A stretch of DNA of 64,000 nucleotides, taken from NCBI RefSeq assembly GCF_018861905.1, contig NZ_JAHLDU010000005.1:1-64000 (forward strand), written 5' to 3'. The translations under genes were made by a program, and so were the position numbers. Under the pieces are notes generated by a model. That model saw nothing but the letters and a program-made list of their open reading frames with translations, ran no database searches and had not been told where the DNA came from. Below, in pieces: positions 12,112-21,503 of this stretch (position 1 is the first letter of the stretch; each line of letters opens with the position of its first letter). Source of the stretch: Clostridium sp. DSM 17811 (GTDB taxonomy: Bacteria; Bacillota; Clostridia; Clostridiales; Clostridiaceae).

Positions 12112-13644
12112 TTGATTAATAGAGAATTAGTTTTAGTAGTTGATTTTGGTGGTCAATATAATCAACTTATTGCAAGAAGAGTTAGAGAAAATAGTGTTTA
12201 TTGTGAAATAATACCATATACATATTCTGTTGAAAAAATAAAAAACATGAATCCGATAGGTATAATATTCACGGGAGGACCTAATAGTGTATATGCTGAT
12301 GGTGCTCCACAAATTGAAAAAGAAATATTTGAGCTTGGTATTCCTATTTTAGGGATATGTTATGGTGCTCAATTAATGGCACAAGCATTTGGTGGAGAAG
12401 TTAAAACATCAGAAGTTCGTGAATATGGTAAAGTAGAAGTTGATCTAAATAAAGATGCTACTATTTTCAAAGGAATAGATGAAAATCAATGTTGGATGAG
12501 TCATACAGATCATATATCTAAAGTACCAAAAGGATTTGAGATTATTGCGACTTCTAAACATTGTCCAGTAGCTGCTATGGCAAATGTTTCTAAAAAACTT
12601 TATGGAGTTCAATTTCATCCAGAAGTAAAACATACTCTCTTTGGTGAAGAAATGATTAGAAAGTTCTTATATGATGTATGTCAGGTTAACGGGGATTGGT
12701 CAATGTCTTCTTTTGCACAGGAGAAAATTAAGGCTATTAGAGAACAAGTTGGAGATAAAAAAGTACTTTGTGCTCTCTCGGGTGGAGTTGATTCTTCAGT
12801 TGCTGCAGTACTTGTTTACAAAGCAATTGGTGATCAGTTAACTTGTGTGTTTGTAGATCATGGTTTACTTAGAAAAGATGAAGGCGACCAAGTTGAAACC
12901 ATATTTAACGGTGAATTCGATATGAAGATAATAAGAGTTAACGCTAAAGATAGATTCCTTGGTAAGCTTAAGGGTGTAAGTGACCCAGAGAAAAAGAGAA
13001 AGATAATTGGAGAAGAATTTATAAGAGTTTTTGAAGAAGAGTCAAATAAACTTGGTCAATTAGATTTCCTTGTTCAAGGAACAATATACCCAGATGTAGT
13101 GGAGAGTGGTACTGCTACTTCAGCTACTATAAAAAGTCATCACAATGTTGGAGGACTTCCAAAAGATATGCACTTTAAACTAATTGAGCCTTTAAGAGAG
13201 TTGTTTAAAGATGAGGTTAGAGCTGTTGGAGAAGAAATTGGAATACCACATCACTTAGTGTGGAGACAACCGTTCCCAGGACCAGGACTTGCTATAAGAG
13301 TACTTGGAGAAATAACTGAGGAAAAATTATTTATAACTAGCGAGGCAGATGCAATTTTTAGAGATGAAATAGCTAAAGCTGGACTTGAAGGGGACATATG
13401 GCAGTATTTTGCATGTCTTCCTAACATTAAGTCCGTTGGAGTTATGGGTGACGAGCGAACATATTGTCACACAGTAGCTTTAAGAGCTGTTACAAGTTCC
13501 GATGCAATGACTTCAGATTGGGCTAGAATACCTTATGCGGTATTGGACGTTGTATCTCGTAGAATCGTTAATGAAGTTAAAGGAGTAAACAGAATTGTGT
13601 ACGATATAACTAGTAAGCCGCCTTCTACTATTGAGTGGGAATAG
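12112..13644 (+). CDS. guaA: GMP synthase (glutamine-hydrolysing)
   Basis: 510 residues. It converts XMP to GMP with ATP and glutamine. Start codon TTG at 12112 is preceded by AGGAGG at 12099-12104. The N-terminal class I glutamine amidotransferase has the nucleophile in [11 protein letters not shown] and the His/Glu pair in [10 protein letters not shown]. The PP-loop ATP pyrophosphatase motif is [14 protein letters not shown]. The C-terminal dimerisation domain ends [13 protein letters not shown] as in the family. It is probably co-transcribed with guaB, under the riboswitch. Confidence 0.98.
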   Translation: MINRELVLVVDFGGQYNQLIARRVRENSVYCEIIPYTYSVEKIKNMNPIGIIFTGGPNSVYADGAPQIEKEIFELGIPILGICYGAQLMAQAFGGEVKTSEVREYGKVEVDLNKDATIFKGIDENQCWMSHTDHISKVPKGFEIIATSKHCPVAAMANVSKKLYGVQFHPEVKHTLFGEEMIRKFLYDVCQVNGDWSMSSFAQEKIKAIREQVGDKKVLCALSGGVDSSVAAVLVYKAIGDQLTCVFVDHGLLRKDEGDQVETIFNGEFDMKIIRVNAKDRFLGKLKGVSDPEKKRKIIGEEFIRVFEEESNKLGQLDFLVQGTIYPDVVESGTATSATIKSHHNVGGLPKDMHFKLIEPLRELFKDEVRAVGEEIGIPHHLVWRQPFPGPGLAIRVLGEITEEKLFITSEADAIFRDEIAKAGLEGDIWQYFACLPNIKSVGVMGDERTYCHTVALRAVTSSDAMTSDWARIPYAVLDVVSRRIVNEVKGVNRIVYDITSKPPSTIEWE

Positions 13645-13695
13645 GTCATTTAGGAAACGAATCATTGAAAACCCTAGATATATTAATAGAATTAA

Positions 13696-13747
13696 AAGTG
13701 GTTATGATGTATGCTATTAAAAAGGCACATCATAACCACTTTTTTTA
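13696..13747. terminator. bidirectional terminator between guaA and the DUF475 gene
   Basis: A perfect 15-bp stem (13696-13710 with 13727-13741) is followed by T7 on the plus strand. It serves convergent genes. Confidence 0.88.
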
Positions 13748-13761
13748 TAAATAATATTCTC

Positions 13762-14694
13762 CTATTCAGATGCCAGATTGTTTTTAGCATAAATTTTTGA
13801 TTTAAAGAAAAAGAATAATATTATTAGTATTGTGACTAAAGGTGTAATATATTCTGGTATTTCTATTTTAAATCCTTCAAGTATCATCACTACACCAAGA
13901 CATAGTATTGAATACATTGCTCCATTCTTAAGAAAAATATACTTTTTAATGTTTTCTATATTCCCCATGGTTAGTTGCCTTACAACAATAGCTCCGAGGC
14001 CATTTCCCAAAATTATTAGTGGTACTGAGGTTGTAAATGCAAAAGCGCCTAATACCCCATCAATGGAAAAGGTCATATCAATTATTTCTAAATATAATAT
14101 CTTACTAATGTCAGACATCCCACTTGTATTACTCAATAATTGTTGTTCGTTTGATTCTGCGTTCTTCTTAAATCCATCAGTAATAAAAAATGCAGAAGAT
14201 CCGATTACAGCAGAGAGTGCCAATACTGAATTATGTTTCAAAGCTAATGCAACAATTACAACTAAAATCACAGAAACTATTGCATAAAACCATGCGCCGT
14301 GTTTAACAAAGAATTCTTCACCTGGAAGTCCAAAGTGCTTATCTTCAATAAATAACCAATGAAGAAATAGGAATAATAAAAATACTCCTCCTCCAAGCAT
14401 CAGAATAGGTGTGGAAAGTTCAAATGATTCTTTTATGTGTGGATCATTTGAAAATGTGGCAGTAAGAGCTCCTATGGGACCGAGTCCTGGATTAGTTACC
14501 CAGACTATAATCCATGGCAACATGCCTCTTACAATAAATACTGCAAACAATATACCGTAGAACAGAAACCATTTCTTTGCTTTTTCAGACATGGTTCCAA
14601 GAACTTCTGCGTTTATTACAGCATTATCGATGCTGGACACTATTTCGAATACACATAGACCTATTATGATAAATAGTATGGACATAAATCCCAT
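13762..14694 (-). CDS. DUF475 (TerC superfamily) membrane protein
   Basis: 310 residues, about nine hydrophobic segments. TerC-type acidic membrane motifs are present: GLCVFEIVSSIDNAVINAEV near the N-terminus and LEIIDMTFSIDGVLGAFAF in the second half. These are the paired D/E-bearing helices that bind metal in TerC proteins. Family members are linked to metal (Mn2+/Ca2+) export or tellurite resistance. The exact ion here is unknown. The start follows GGAAGGAG on the minus strand. It is monocistronic and convergent with guaA. Confidence 0.85.
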   Translation of the reverse strand: MGFMSILFIIIGLCVFEIVSSIDNAVINAEVLGTMSEKAKKWFLFYGILFAVFIVRGMLPWIIVWVTNPGLGPIGALTATFSNDPHIKESFELSTPILMLGGGVFLLFLFLHWLFIEDKHFGLPGEEFFVKHGAWFYAIVSVILVVIVALALKHNSVLALSAVIGSSAFFITDGFKKNAESNEQQLLSNTSGMSDISKILYLEIIDMTFSIDGVLGAFAFTTSVPLIILGNGLGAIVVRQLTMGNIENIKKYIFLKNGAMYSILCLGVVMILEGFKIEIPEYITPLVTILIILFFFFKSKIYAKNNLASE

Positions 14695-14843
14695 TTAGAC
14701 AAAACTCCTTCCAAAATTAAATAGTTGTTTATACTTATGTATTATAAGCTATGGATACTTGTACTTTCAACATGTTTATTTATTTAGGGTAGGATAACAG
14801 TGACATTAAATATGTACTGACTAAATTCTTGTATTAAATACAG

Positions 14844-14872
14844 TTGAGTTAATATAAAATATATGATATAGT
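14844..14872 (+). promoter_or_regulatory. promoter of first DUF1646 gene
   Basis: TTGAGT (14844-14849), 17 bp, TATAGT (14867-14872), placed to start transcription just before the conserved leader element. Confidence 0.7.
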
Positions 14873-14886
14873 TTAATTATAATATA

Positions 14887-14979
14887 GTTAGCGGTTGGAC
14901 AAACTAACGTTTGATTCCGAGAAAAATTTGTTTCTAGGGTGGGAAACTCTTATTTGAGTATCCCACTCTATTATTTTTT
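14887..14979 (+). ncRNA. DUF1646-type (Na+-I class) riboswitch with terminator
   Basis: The conserved core 14894-14917 contains GTTGGACAA and GTTTGATTC around a hairpin CAAAC-TAAC-GTTTG (14900-14913). GTTAG/CTAAC offers an alternative pairing. It is followed by a 14-bp intrinsic terminator stem (14936-14949 with 14956-14969) and a T run. The same core precedes the neighbouring DUF1646 paralogue with a pairing-preserving change (CAAGC-TAAT-GTTTG). From memory the DUF1646 RNA motif is the Na+-I riboswitch class. I assign it by gene context and core conservation, not by a full consensus match. Confidence 0.65.
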
Positions 14980-15100
14980 GTCTTCATAATGTTTAAAACA
15001 TAGTCCATTGCATATTACTAATTTTGGAATGGGATAATATAAAAATAGTAATTCGGATCTAATTCAATATAATTTACAATAACAAAAGGACGTGATAATT

Positions 15101-16123
15101 ATGATTTATATACTAATTTTTCTTTTAGCAATAACTTTTATATTACCAATTGTATCGAAAAAAGTAGAAGCAAATCTTGAAATTTTTCTTTTTACTATTG
15201 GGGTATTAGCAGCTGTTACTTCCGGTGTAATAAACAAAACATTTTTACTAAGTATTGCTCAAAATAAATTCATGTATTTTATAGCTTTTGCTGTATTAAT
15301 AGGTGGATTTTTGTTCAAAACACTAACTACCCATATAAACAAAGCATTAGAACATATTCTAAAACGTATTCCATTAAGAATTTTTATATTTTTATTAATA
15401 GTAATTATAGGGCTTTTGTCAAGCGTAATAACAGCAATTATAGCTGCCCTTCTATTAGTAGAAATAGTTAGTATACTCCCAATTAGCAGAAAAAATAAAA
15501 TAAATATTAATATAATTGCTTGTTTTTCAATTGGACTAGGTGCGATATTAACCCCAATAGGGGAGCCATTATCTACAATTGTAGTTTCTAGGCTTGGTTT
15601 GAATTTTTGGTCGCTTTTAGATCAACTTGGTATTTATATTATTCCTGGTATAATAATACTTGGAATTATGGGAGCAGCTTATGGATCAAAGGAAAAGGGT
15701 AAAGCAGATAACGATGAAGAAATTGTTATAGGCGAAACAAACAAATTGATCATTATAAGGGCAATTAAAATTTTCCTATTCATTATTGCATTGGAGCTAC
15801 TTGGAGAAGGATTTAAACCAATAATTGAGGCTTATATATTACCACTTGATACTCGTTATTTGTACTGGGTTAATATGTCCTCAGCAGTATTAGATAATGC
15901 AACACTTGCTGCAGCGGAAATAAGTGTTAAAATGTCACCAGAACAAATTAGGGCTGTGCTAATAGGATTGCTTGTCAGTGGAGGAATAATGATTCCAGGT
16001 AATATACCAAATATTATTTCTGCTGGTAAATTAAAAATTACAAGTAAAGAGTGGATTAAGGTAGGGGCTCCAATCGGAATTTCTATTATGTTAATATATT
16101 ATGTTATTTTATTTGTAGTTTAG
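15101..16123 (+). CDS. DUF1646 family predicted cation transporter (copy 1)
   Basis: 340 residues from ATG 15101, with AAAGGA at 15085-15090. An in-frame GTG at 15092 is too close to the site. About ten membrane helices, with the conserved polar segments SIGLGAILTPIGEPLSTIVV and SGGIMIPGNIPNIISAGKLK, plus NMSSAVLDNATLAAAEIS, resemble the ArsB/NhaD-like ion transporter superfamily. DUF1646 genes are commonly preceded by a Na+-sensing RNA, which suggests Na+ export or Na+-coupled transport. The substrate is not proven. A close paralogue lies immediately downstream. Confidence 0.85.
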   Translation: MIYILIFLLAITFILPIVSKKVEANLEIFLFTIGVLAAVTSGVINKTFLLSIAQNKFMYFIAFAVLIGGFLFKTLTTHINKALEHILKRIPLRIFIFLLIVIIGLLSSVITAIIAALLLVEIVSILPISRKNKININIIACFSIGLGAILTPIGEPLSTIVVSRLGLNFWSLLDQLGIYIIPGIIILGIMGAAYGSKEKGKADNDEEIVIGETNKLIIIRAIKIFLFIIALELLGEGFKPIIEAYILPLDTRYLYWVNMSSAVLDNATLAAAEISVKMSPEQIRAVLIGLLVSGGIMIPGNIPNIISAGKLKITSKEWIKVGAPIGISIMLIYYVILFVV

Positions 16124-16140
16124 TGATTTTTGTATTTAAA

Positions 16141-16208
16141 AAGACCATTCATTTGTGCTAATATATATATTAGTGTAAATGGAGGGTCTTAATTTATATT
16201 AAGACCCT
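16141..16208 (+). terminator. overlapping mutually exclusive hairpins between DUF1646 genes
   Basis: 16141-16146 and beyond can pair with 16185-16190 in a long imperfect stem. 16183-16193 can instead form a perfect 11-bp stem with 16198-16208. The T-run after either is weak. It probably ends the upstream transcript, but read-through control cannot be excluded. Confidence 0.5.
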
Positions 16209-16247
16209 AATCACAGGCTATTGCTCGACTAATTCTATGTGTGAAAA

Positions 16248-16276
16248 TTGAATTAATATAAATTTTATGGTATAAT
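16248..16276 (+). promoter_or_regulatory. promoter of second DUF1646 gene
   Basis: TTGAAT (16248-16253), exactly 17 bp, consensus TATAAT (16271-16276). It gives a leader of only about 70 nt. Confidence 0.75.
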
Positions 16277-16295
16277 TTTATATAATATTTTAACA

Positions 16296-16319
16296 GTTGG
16301 ACAAGCTAATGTTTGATTC
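16296..16319 (+). ncRNA. second copy of the DUF1646 leader element (short form)
   Basis: This 24-base core matches the first copy at all but two positions and keeps the small hairpin (CAAGC with GTTTG, one G-U pair). No terminator follows. AAAAGGA and the ATG come about 15-30 bases later, so any control would be at translation. It may also be a decayed copy. Confidence 0.55.
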
Positions 16320-16351
16320 ATTATAACTTTTTACAAAAGGACGTGATAATA

Positions 16352-17374
16352 ATGCTTTTTATATTAATTATTCTTTTAGTAGTAACCTTCGTGTTACCAC
16401 TTATATCAAAAAAAGTAGAAGGTAATCTAGAAGTTTTTTTATTTACTATTGGATTATTAGCTTCTATTACTTCGGGTGTATTAAACAAAACATTTTTACT
16501 TAGTATTGCGCAAAATAAATTCATGTATTTTATAGCCTTTGCTGTATTAATAGGTGGATTTTTATTCAAAGCATTTAATAACCCTATAAAAATAGGATTA
16601 GAGCATGTTTTAAATCGTATTCCATTAAGGATTTTTGTGTTTTTGTTAGTAGTAATTATAGGGCTTTTATCAAGTGTAATAACAGCAATTATAGCTGCCC
16701 TTCTATTAGTAGAGATAGTTAGTATACTTCCAGTTAGTAGAAAAAATAAAATAAATATTAACATAATTTCTTGTTTTTCAATTGGAATTGGGTCAATATT
16801 AACTCCAATAGGTGAGCCATTATCCACAATTGTAGTTGCTAAACTTGGTTTGGGTTTTTGGGACCTTTTACATAGGCTTGGTATTTATATTATCCCCGGT
16901 ATATTGATACTTGGTATTATTGGAGCGTTGTATGCTTCTCTAGACAAAACTAAAACAGTAAATGATGATGAAGAACTTGAAGATGAAACAAATAAATTGA
17001 TTTTTATAAGAGCAATTAAAATTTTCTTATTCATAATAGCATTAGAGTTACTTGGAGAAGGATTTAGACCAATAATTGATAAATATATAATAACTCTAGA
17101 TTATCATTATTTATATTGGGTTAATATGTCTTCAGCAGTATTAGATAATGCAACACTTGCAGCTGCAGAAATAAGTGTTAAAATGTCACAAGTACAAGTT
17201 GAAGCTGTGCTTCTTGGATTGCTTATTAGTGGAGGAATGATGATTCCAGGTAATATACCTAATATTATTTCTGCTGGTAAATTAAAAATTACAAGTAGCG
17301 AATGGATTAAATTGGGGGTTCCGTTAGGACTTATTATGATGGCTATATACTACGTTGTTTTGTTTGTAATATAA
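16352..17374 (+). CDS. DUF1646 family predicted cation transporter (copy 2)
   Basis: 340 residues from ATG 16352, set by AAAAGGA upstream. An in-frame codon at 16313 lies within the leader element and is rejected. It has the same length and helix pattern as copy 1 and strong identity along the whole protein. Shared segments include NKTFLLSIAQNKFMYFIAFA, CFSIG and GNIPNIISAGKLKITS. The 18 bases ACAAAAGGACGTGATAAT before the start are identical in both genes, so the duplication included the leader. Differences cluster in the central charged loop (about residues 195-215). Cation export is inferred. Confidence 0.85.
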   Translation: MLFILIILLVVTFVLPLISKKVEGNLEVFLFTIGLLASITSGVLNKTFLLSIAQNKFMYFIAFAVLIGGFLFKAFNNPIKIGLEHVLNRIPLRIFVFLLVVIIGLLSSVITAIIAALLLVEIVSILPVSRKNKININIISCFSIGIGSILTPIGEPLSTIVVAKLGLGFWDLLHRLGIYIIPGILILGIIGALYASLDKTKTVNDDEELEDETNKLIFIRAIKIFLFIIALELLGEGFRPIIDKYIITLDYHYLYWVNMSSAVLDNATLAAAEISVKMSQVQVEAVLLGLLISGGMMIPGNIPNIISAGKLKITSSEWIKLGVPLGLIMMAIYYVVLFVI

Positions 17375-17394
17375 ATTATTTAACAATTTCTAAT

Positions 17395-17430
17395 AAAACA
17401 GATGAGAATAAATTATTCTCATCTGTTTTT
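17395..17430 (+). terminator. terminator after DUF1646 pair
   Basis: Near-perfect stem 17395-17410 with 17414-17429 around CAGATGAGAATA, followed by T. Confidence 0.85.
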
Positions 17431-17531
17431 ATATTAAACTTAACTTAACTATATTAATATAAATGAGTATATACTAATTTTTTTGAATAATGTCGAATAT
17501 ATAAATAAAATTTAAAAAAATGTCAAATAAT

Positions 17532-17560
17532 TTGTCGTTTGATGTAATTTAGTGTATAAT
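17532..17560 (+). promoter_or_regulatory. promoter of small ORF
   Basis: TTGTCG (17532-17537), 17 bp, TATAAT (17555-17560). Confidence 0.6.
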
Positions 17561-17613
17561 AAGTGTATAAGATAGATTTCATGTAAGAATTATTTTTTCG
17601 GAGGATGGTATAT

Positions 17614-17796
17614 ATGAATAATATAAAAAGTGTTAAGTTAAGTATGGCTATATATAAATATATAAATCAAAGTAAAGTTTTAGAAAAAATTAAATATTAT
17701 AAAAAAGAAGATATAATTAATATAGATGATAATTTTAAGATGAATTTAAAACAACGTTTTAGAGATTTAGATTTGTTAGCTGAAAAAGTTATTTAA
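17614..17796 (+). CDS. small basic protein, unknown function
   Basis: 60 residues from ATG 17614, with GGAGG at 17600-17604 at ideal spacing (an ATG at 17605 is too close). Good promoter, ribosome site and terminator all support expression. The protein is rich in Lys and Ile, predicted mostly helical, and ends KQRFRDLDLLAEKVI. I considered a Spo0E-like phosphatase from its size but do not see that family's signature. No membrane segment. Monocistronic. Confidence 0.65.
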   Translation: MNNIKSVKLSMAIYKYINQSKVLEKIKYYKKEDIINIDDNFKMNLKQRFRDLDLLAEKVI

Positions 17797-17810
17797 AATA
17801 ATTTTTACAT

Positions 17811-17849
17811 AAAAAGGTATGATAAATTGATAATTTATCATACCTTTTT
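17811..17849. terminator. bidirectional terminator
   Basis: An 18-bp perfect stem (17811-17828 with 17832-17849), A-run at one end and T-run at the other, between convergent genes. Confidence 0.9.
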
Positions 17850-17855
17850 ATGTTG

Positions 17856-19136
17856 TTAGAGTAATTTCTTAATGTTGAACAGTGAGTTTTGAACTAACCA
17901 CGCTTGAGGAAAATATTTTCCGATTGTCCAATAACTTACCCCACCTAGATTGTATTTCGCAGCGGTCTTAAGCTTAGCATTCATACTTCTGGCATCTTCA
18001 AACCAAACTACATGTTCTTTTTTGTTAGCGTCGTAGTAATTAAAAAATGGAGCCTGGGAAGTATAGTCATATTTAATAGATGCAAATACTTTCCTTGCAA
18101 GATCTACCGCTTCCACATTGCCAAGTGCAGTAGCTTTAGTGCCTTTTACATACGGTAGTGTCCAATCATAACCATAATTAGGTATTCCCATAAAAATCTT
18201 TTTACTTGGAATTACGGTTACAGCATAATCAAGAATTTTTTTTACTTCGTTAATTGGAGAAACTGCAAGTGGTGGACCGGCAGTGTATCCCCATTCGTAA
18301 GTCATCAGTATAACATGGTTTGCGAGAGCTCCATGAACAGGGTAATCGTGAGCTTCATACAGTAAGCCTTTTATATCACCAGATGGTTTAGGTGCTAGGG
18401 CTGTAGTAACCGGATAGCCTAAGGGCCTTAGGGTAGTTACAGCTCTTCGTAGAAAGGTGTTGTAGTTTTCTCTATCTTTTGGGAAGATGTATTCTAAATC
18501 TATATCTAATCCATAATAATTTTTATCCTTTAATGTAGCCATTATGTTATTAAACAATTCATTTTGTACGGTTTTATTTGTGAGTATGGTATGAGCAAGG
18601 TTACTATCAAATCCACCACCTTCTTTTAGATTTGTAATAACCATCATAGGAGCTACCTTAGCTTTTCTAGCAGCCTCAATTAAAGGAACGTCATTTATGC
18701 CTTTTAGCGTTCCGTTAGGTTGTACTTGGTAACTAAATATACTTAGGTATGTTAGGTTTGGAAGAGTTTTTTCAAGAACATCCATATCTGTACCGGGAAG
18801 AGCATAAGCATTAACTTCGATAGAACCTAATTTTTGTGTTGATGGTGGTATATTAATAATCTGACCAGGGTAAATTATAATAGAACTATTAAGGATAGGA
18901 TTTGAAGCATATAAATCTGCAATAGTTGTGCCATAGGCTTTAGCTATGCTATAAAGAGATTGACCAGGAAGAATTCTGTGTTTACGAGTACCTTGTAATA
19001 TTACAAGTGTTTGTCCTACCACAAGTTCATTTGGGTTTGTAAGTTCATTATCATCAGCAATTTTATTGTATGGAACTCCATATAATTTCGAAATACCATA
19101 TAAGCTTTCTCCATTTTTAACAACATGAATAATCAA
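17856..19136 (-). CDS. LysM-GH18 spore cortex-lytic type enzyme (SleL/YaaH-like)
   Basis: 426 residues from a TTG start at 19136 with GAGGTG upstream. Two LysM domains occupy about residues 1-45 and 48-95 (VVKNGESLYGISKLYG and RILPGQSLYSIAKAYG). A family 18 glycosidase domain fills the rest. The DxDxE catalytic motif is in YGLDIDLEYIF. No signal peptide is present, as in SleL/YaaH, which are deposited on the spore from the mother cell. It probably degrades peptidoglycan fragments during germination. The organism is therefore likely a spore former. Its specificity (N-acetylglucosaminidase) is by family. Confidence 0.85.
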   Translation of the reverse strand: MIIHVVKNGESLYGISKLYGVPYNKIADDNELTNPNELVVGQTLVILQGTRKHRILPGQSLYSIAKAYGTTIADLYASNPILNSSIIIYPGQIINIPPSTQKLGSIEVNAYALPGTDMDVLEKTLPNLTYLSIFSYQVQPNGTLKGINDVPLIEAARKAKVAPMMVITNLKEGGGFDSNLAHTILTNKTVQNELFNNIMATLKDKNYYGLDIDLEYIFPKDRENYNTFLRRAVTTLRPLGYPVTTALAPKPSGDIKGLLYEAHDYPVHGALANHVILMTYEWGYTAGPPLAVSPINEVKKILDYAVTVIPSKKIFMGIPNYGYDWTLPYVKGTKATALGNVEAVDLARKVFASIKYDYTSQAPFFNYYDANKKEHVVWFEDARSMNAKLKTAAKYNLGGVSYWTIGKYFPQAWLVQNSLFNIKKLL

Positions 19137-19411
19137 AAAATCACACCTCATATATTAATATAATTCAATATATGCGGCCTAACACAAGTAGGTACTTAAT
19201 ATATTTAATTTTATAAAACATATTTTGTTAAAAATACTAAATTTTATTTAAAAACTTGATTTATATCCTTGAATAAACTAAAATTATTTTATGTTGTTTT
19301 ACAAAATGATATAATGAAAGATAGCTTGTATTTATATCTAAAATAGGTAAATGCGAGGAGTAAATCAATTAATAATTATTTTGCATCAGATATAAATAAG
19401 GAGGAATATTA

Positions 19412-20761
19412 ATGGAAAAAGTTTTATCTTTAGATCTAAGCAAAACAGTTCCATATTTAAATGAACATGAAATATCTTATCTTCAACCAATGGTGTCTAC
19501 TGCACACAAAATGTTAACAGAAAAAACAGGTGCAGGAAGTGATTTTTTAGGATGGATAGACCTTCCTGTAAATTATGACAAAGCTGAATTTGCAAGAATA
19601 AAAAAAGCAGCAGAAAAAATAAAAGGTAATTCTGAAATTCTAATAGTAATTGGAATAGGTGGATCATATCTAGGAGCTAGAGCAGCTATAGAAACATTAT
19701 GCCATAGCTTTCATAATAGTTTATCAAGTGATAAAAGAAAATCTCCTGCAATATATTTTGCTGGAAATAATATAAGTTCTACATATATGGCAGATTTAAT
19801 TGATGTTATAGAAGGAAAAGATTTTTCTGTAAATATAATATCAAAATCTGGAACTACAACAGAGCCAGCTATTGCTTTTAGAATATTCAAAGAGTTATTA
19901 GAGAAAAAATACGGAAAAGAAGGAGCAAAAGAAAGAATTTTTGCGACTACTGATAAGGCTCGTGGAGCCCTAAAAAAATCAGCAGATGTAGCAGGGTATG
20001 AAACTTTTGTAATTCCAGATGATATAGGAGGAAGATTCTCAGTACTAACAGCAGTAGGTCTTTTACCAATAGCAGCAGCAGGAATTAATATTGATGAGAT
20101 GATGAAGGGTGCAGCAGATGCAAGAGAAATATATAACGACGACGATATAAACAAAAATGATTGTTATAAATATGCAGCAGCTAGAAATGCATTATATAGA
20201 AAAGGCAAAGTTACAGAAATTTTAGTAAACTATGAGCCAGCACTTCAATACTTCGGTGAGTGGTGGAAACAACTTTGTGGTGAAAGTGAAGGAAAAGATC
20301 AAAAAGGAATATTCCCAGCATCCGTTAATTTTTCTACAGATCTACATTCTATGGGACAATATATTCAAGAAGGCGTAAGAAACATATTTGAAACAGTTAT
20401 AAATGTTGAAAAGCCAAGAAGAGAAGTTGTAGTAAATAAGGAAAGCGGAGATTTAGATGGATTAAACTTTCTAGCAGGTAAAACTATGGACTTTGTTAAT
20501 AAAAAAGCTTTTGAGGGAACAGTACTTGCTCATAATGATGGAGATGTACCTAATATTATTTTAAACGTGCCAGCGTTAAGTGCATATAATTTTGGACATA
20601 TGGTTTACTTTTTTGAAAAGGCTTTGGCGATAAGCGGATATTTATCAGGCGTGAATCCTTTTGATCAACCAGGAGTTGAAGCATACAAGAAAAATATGTT
20701 TGCTCTTCTTGGAAAAGCAGGATATGAAGATATTAAAGCAGAACTTGAAAAAAGACTTTAA
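19412..20761 (+). CDS. pgi: glucose-6-phosphate isomerase
   Basis: 449 residues, the short bacterial form. It interconverts glucose-6-P and fructose-6-P in glycolysis. The SIS domains carry [17 protein letters not shown] and [16 protein letters not shown]. The PGI signatures [17 protein letters not shown] and [16 protein letters not shown] are both present. AAGGAGG precedes the ATG. The DUF188 gene follows 17 bp after the stop and is probably co-transcribed. Confidence 0.97.
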   Translation: MEKVLSLDLSKTVPYLNEHEISYLQPMVSTAHKMLTEKTGAGSDFLGWIDLPVNYDKAEFARIKKAAEKIKGNSEILIVIGIGGSYLGARAAIETLCHSFHNSLSSDKRKSPAIYFAGNNISSTYMADLIDVIEGKDFSVNIISKSGTTTEPAIAFRIFKELLEKKYGKEGAKERIFATTDKARGALKKSADVAGYETFVIPDDIGGRFSVLTAVGLLPIAAAGINIDEMMKGAADAREIYNDDDINKNDCYKYAAARNALYRKGKVTEILVNYEPALQYFGEWWKQLCGESEGKDQKGIFPASVNFSTDLHSMGQYIQEGVRNIFETVINVEKPRREVVVNKESGDLDGLNFLAGKTMDFVNKKAFEGTVLAHNDGDVPNIILNVPALSAYNFGHMVYFFEKALAISGYLSGVNPFDQPGVEAYKKNMFALLGKAGYEDIKAELEKRL

Positions 20762-20778
20762 AAAATGAGACAAATTAT

Positions 20779-21219
20779 ATGAGAATTATTGTAGATGCAG
20801 ATGGATGCCCCGGTAAACAGTTAATAGAAAAGGCAGCTAAGGATAGCTCTATAGAGCTTATTATGTTTTGTGATATTAATCATGTACTTAGTAGTGATTA
20901 CGCCTCAATAAGATATGTAGATAGTGGGTTTCAAACTGTTGATATGAAAGTAGCTAATGAGGCAAAGTCAAAGGATATAGTAATTACTCAAGATTTTGGA
21001 GTAGCTGCTATGGTTTTAGCTAAAGGCTCATATGCTATTGGGCCTAAGGGACATATATATGATGATAACAATATTGATAAATTATTGTTTGAGAGGCACT
21101 TGTCTGGTAAATTAAGACGGAGTGGTGGTAAAACCTTCGGTCCTAAAAAACGAACAAGTGAAGATGATGATAAGCTTTATAACAATTTAATTAAACTTAT
21201 TTTGAAAGCTAATCAATAA
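20779..21219 (+). CDS. DUF188 (YaiI/YqxD) family protein
   Basis: 146 residues. It has the family N-terminus IIVDADGCPGKQLIEKAAK, the central SKDIVITQDFGVAAMVLAKG and the basic GPKKRTSEDD near the end. The fold is PIN-like by family annotation, and function is not established. The ribosome site is poor, so translation may be coupled to pgi upstream. A terminator follows. Confidence 0.88.
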   Translation: MRIIVDADGCPGKQLIEKAAKDSSIELIMFCDINHVLSSDYASIRYVDSGFQTVDMKVANEAKSKDIVITQDFGVAAMVLAKGSYAIGPKGHIYDDNNIDKLLFERHLSGKLRRSGGKTFGPKKRTSEDDDKLYNNLIKLILKANQ

Positions 21220-21255
21220 CATTAGGTAATTTGTTCGTGAAATTTAAAATATAGG

Positions 21256-21290
21256 AAATAGCTAGTAGCGGAAGTTACTGGCTATTTTTT
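21256..21290 (+). terminator. terminator after pgi-DUF188
   Basis: A 12-bp stem (21256-21267 with 21275-21286, one G-U) plus a T run. The rest of 21291-21503 shows no gene. Confidence 0.8.
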
Positions 21291-21503
21291 TGTCACTTTT
21301 AAAATGACAAATATTAACAATAAAAACTATGAAAATTATAAAACATCAATTATTAATTGATGTTTATGTCTATAAATAAGAGAAAAAAAATGGAATACGC
21401 TATGTTACAAATAATGGAAATATAGTATAATATTTATTATAGAGATTAATTTTAGAAGAATAACTTGTAGTAAATGCATATTTATAAAGGTGGGTAAATT
21501 TAA

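Noticed and set aside
17614-17796. Spo0E-like aspartyl phosphatase
   Set aside because: Size fits, but the family motif is not present.
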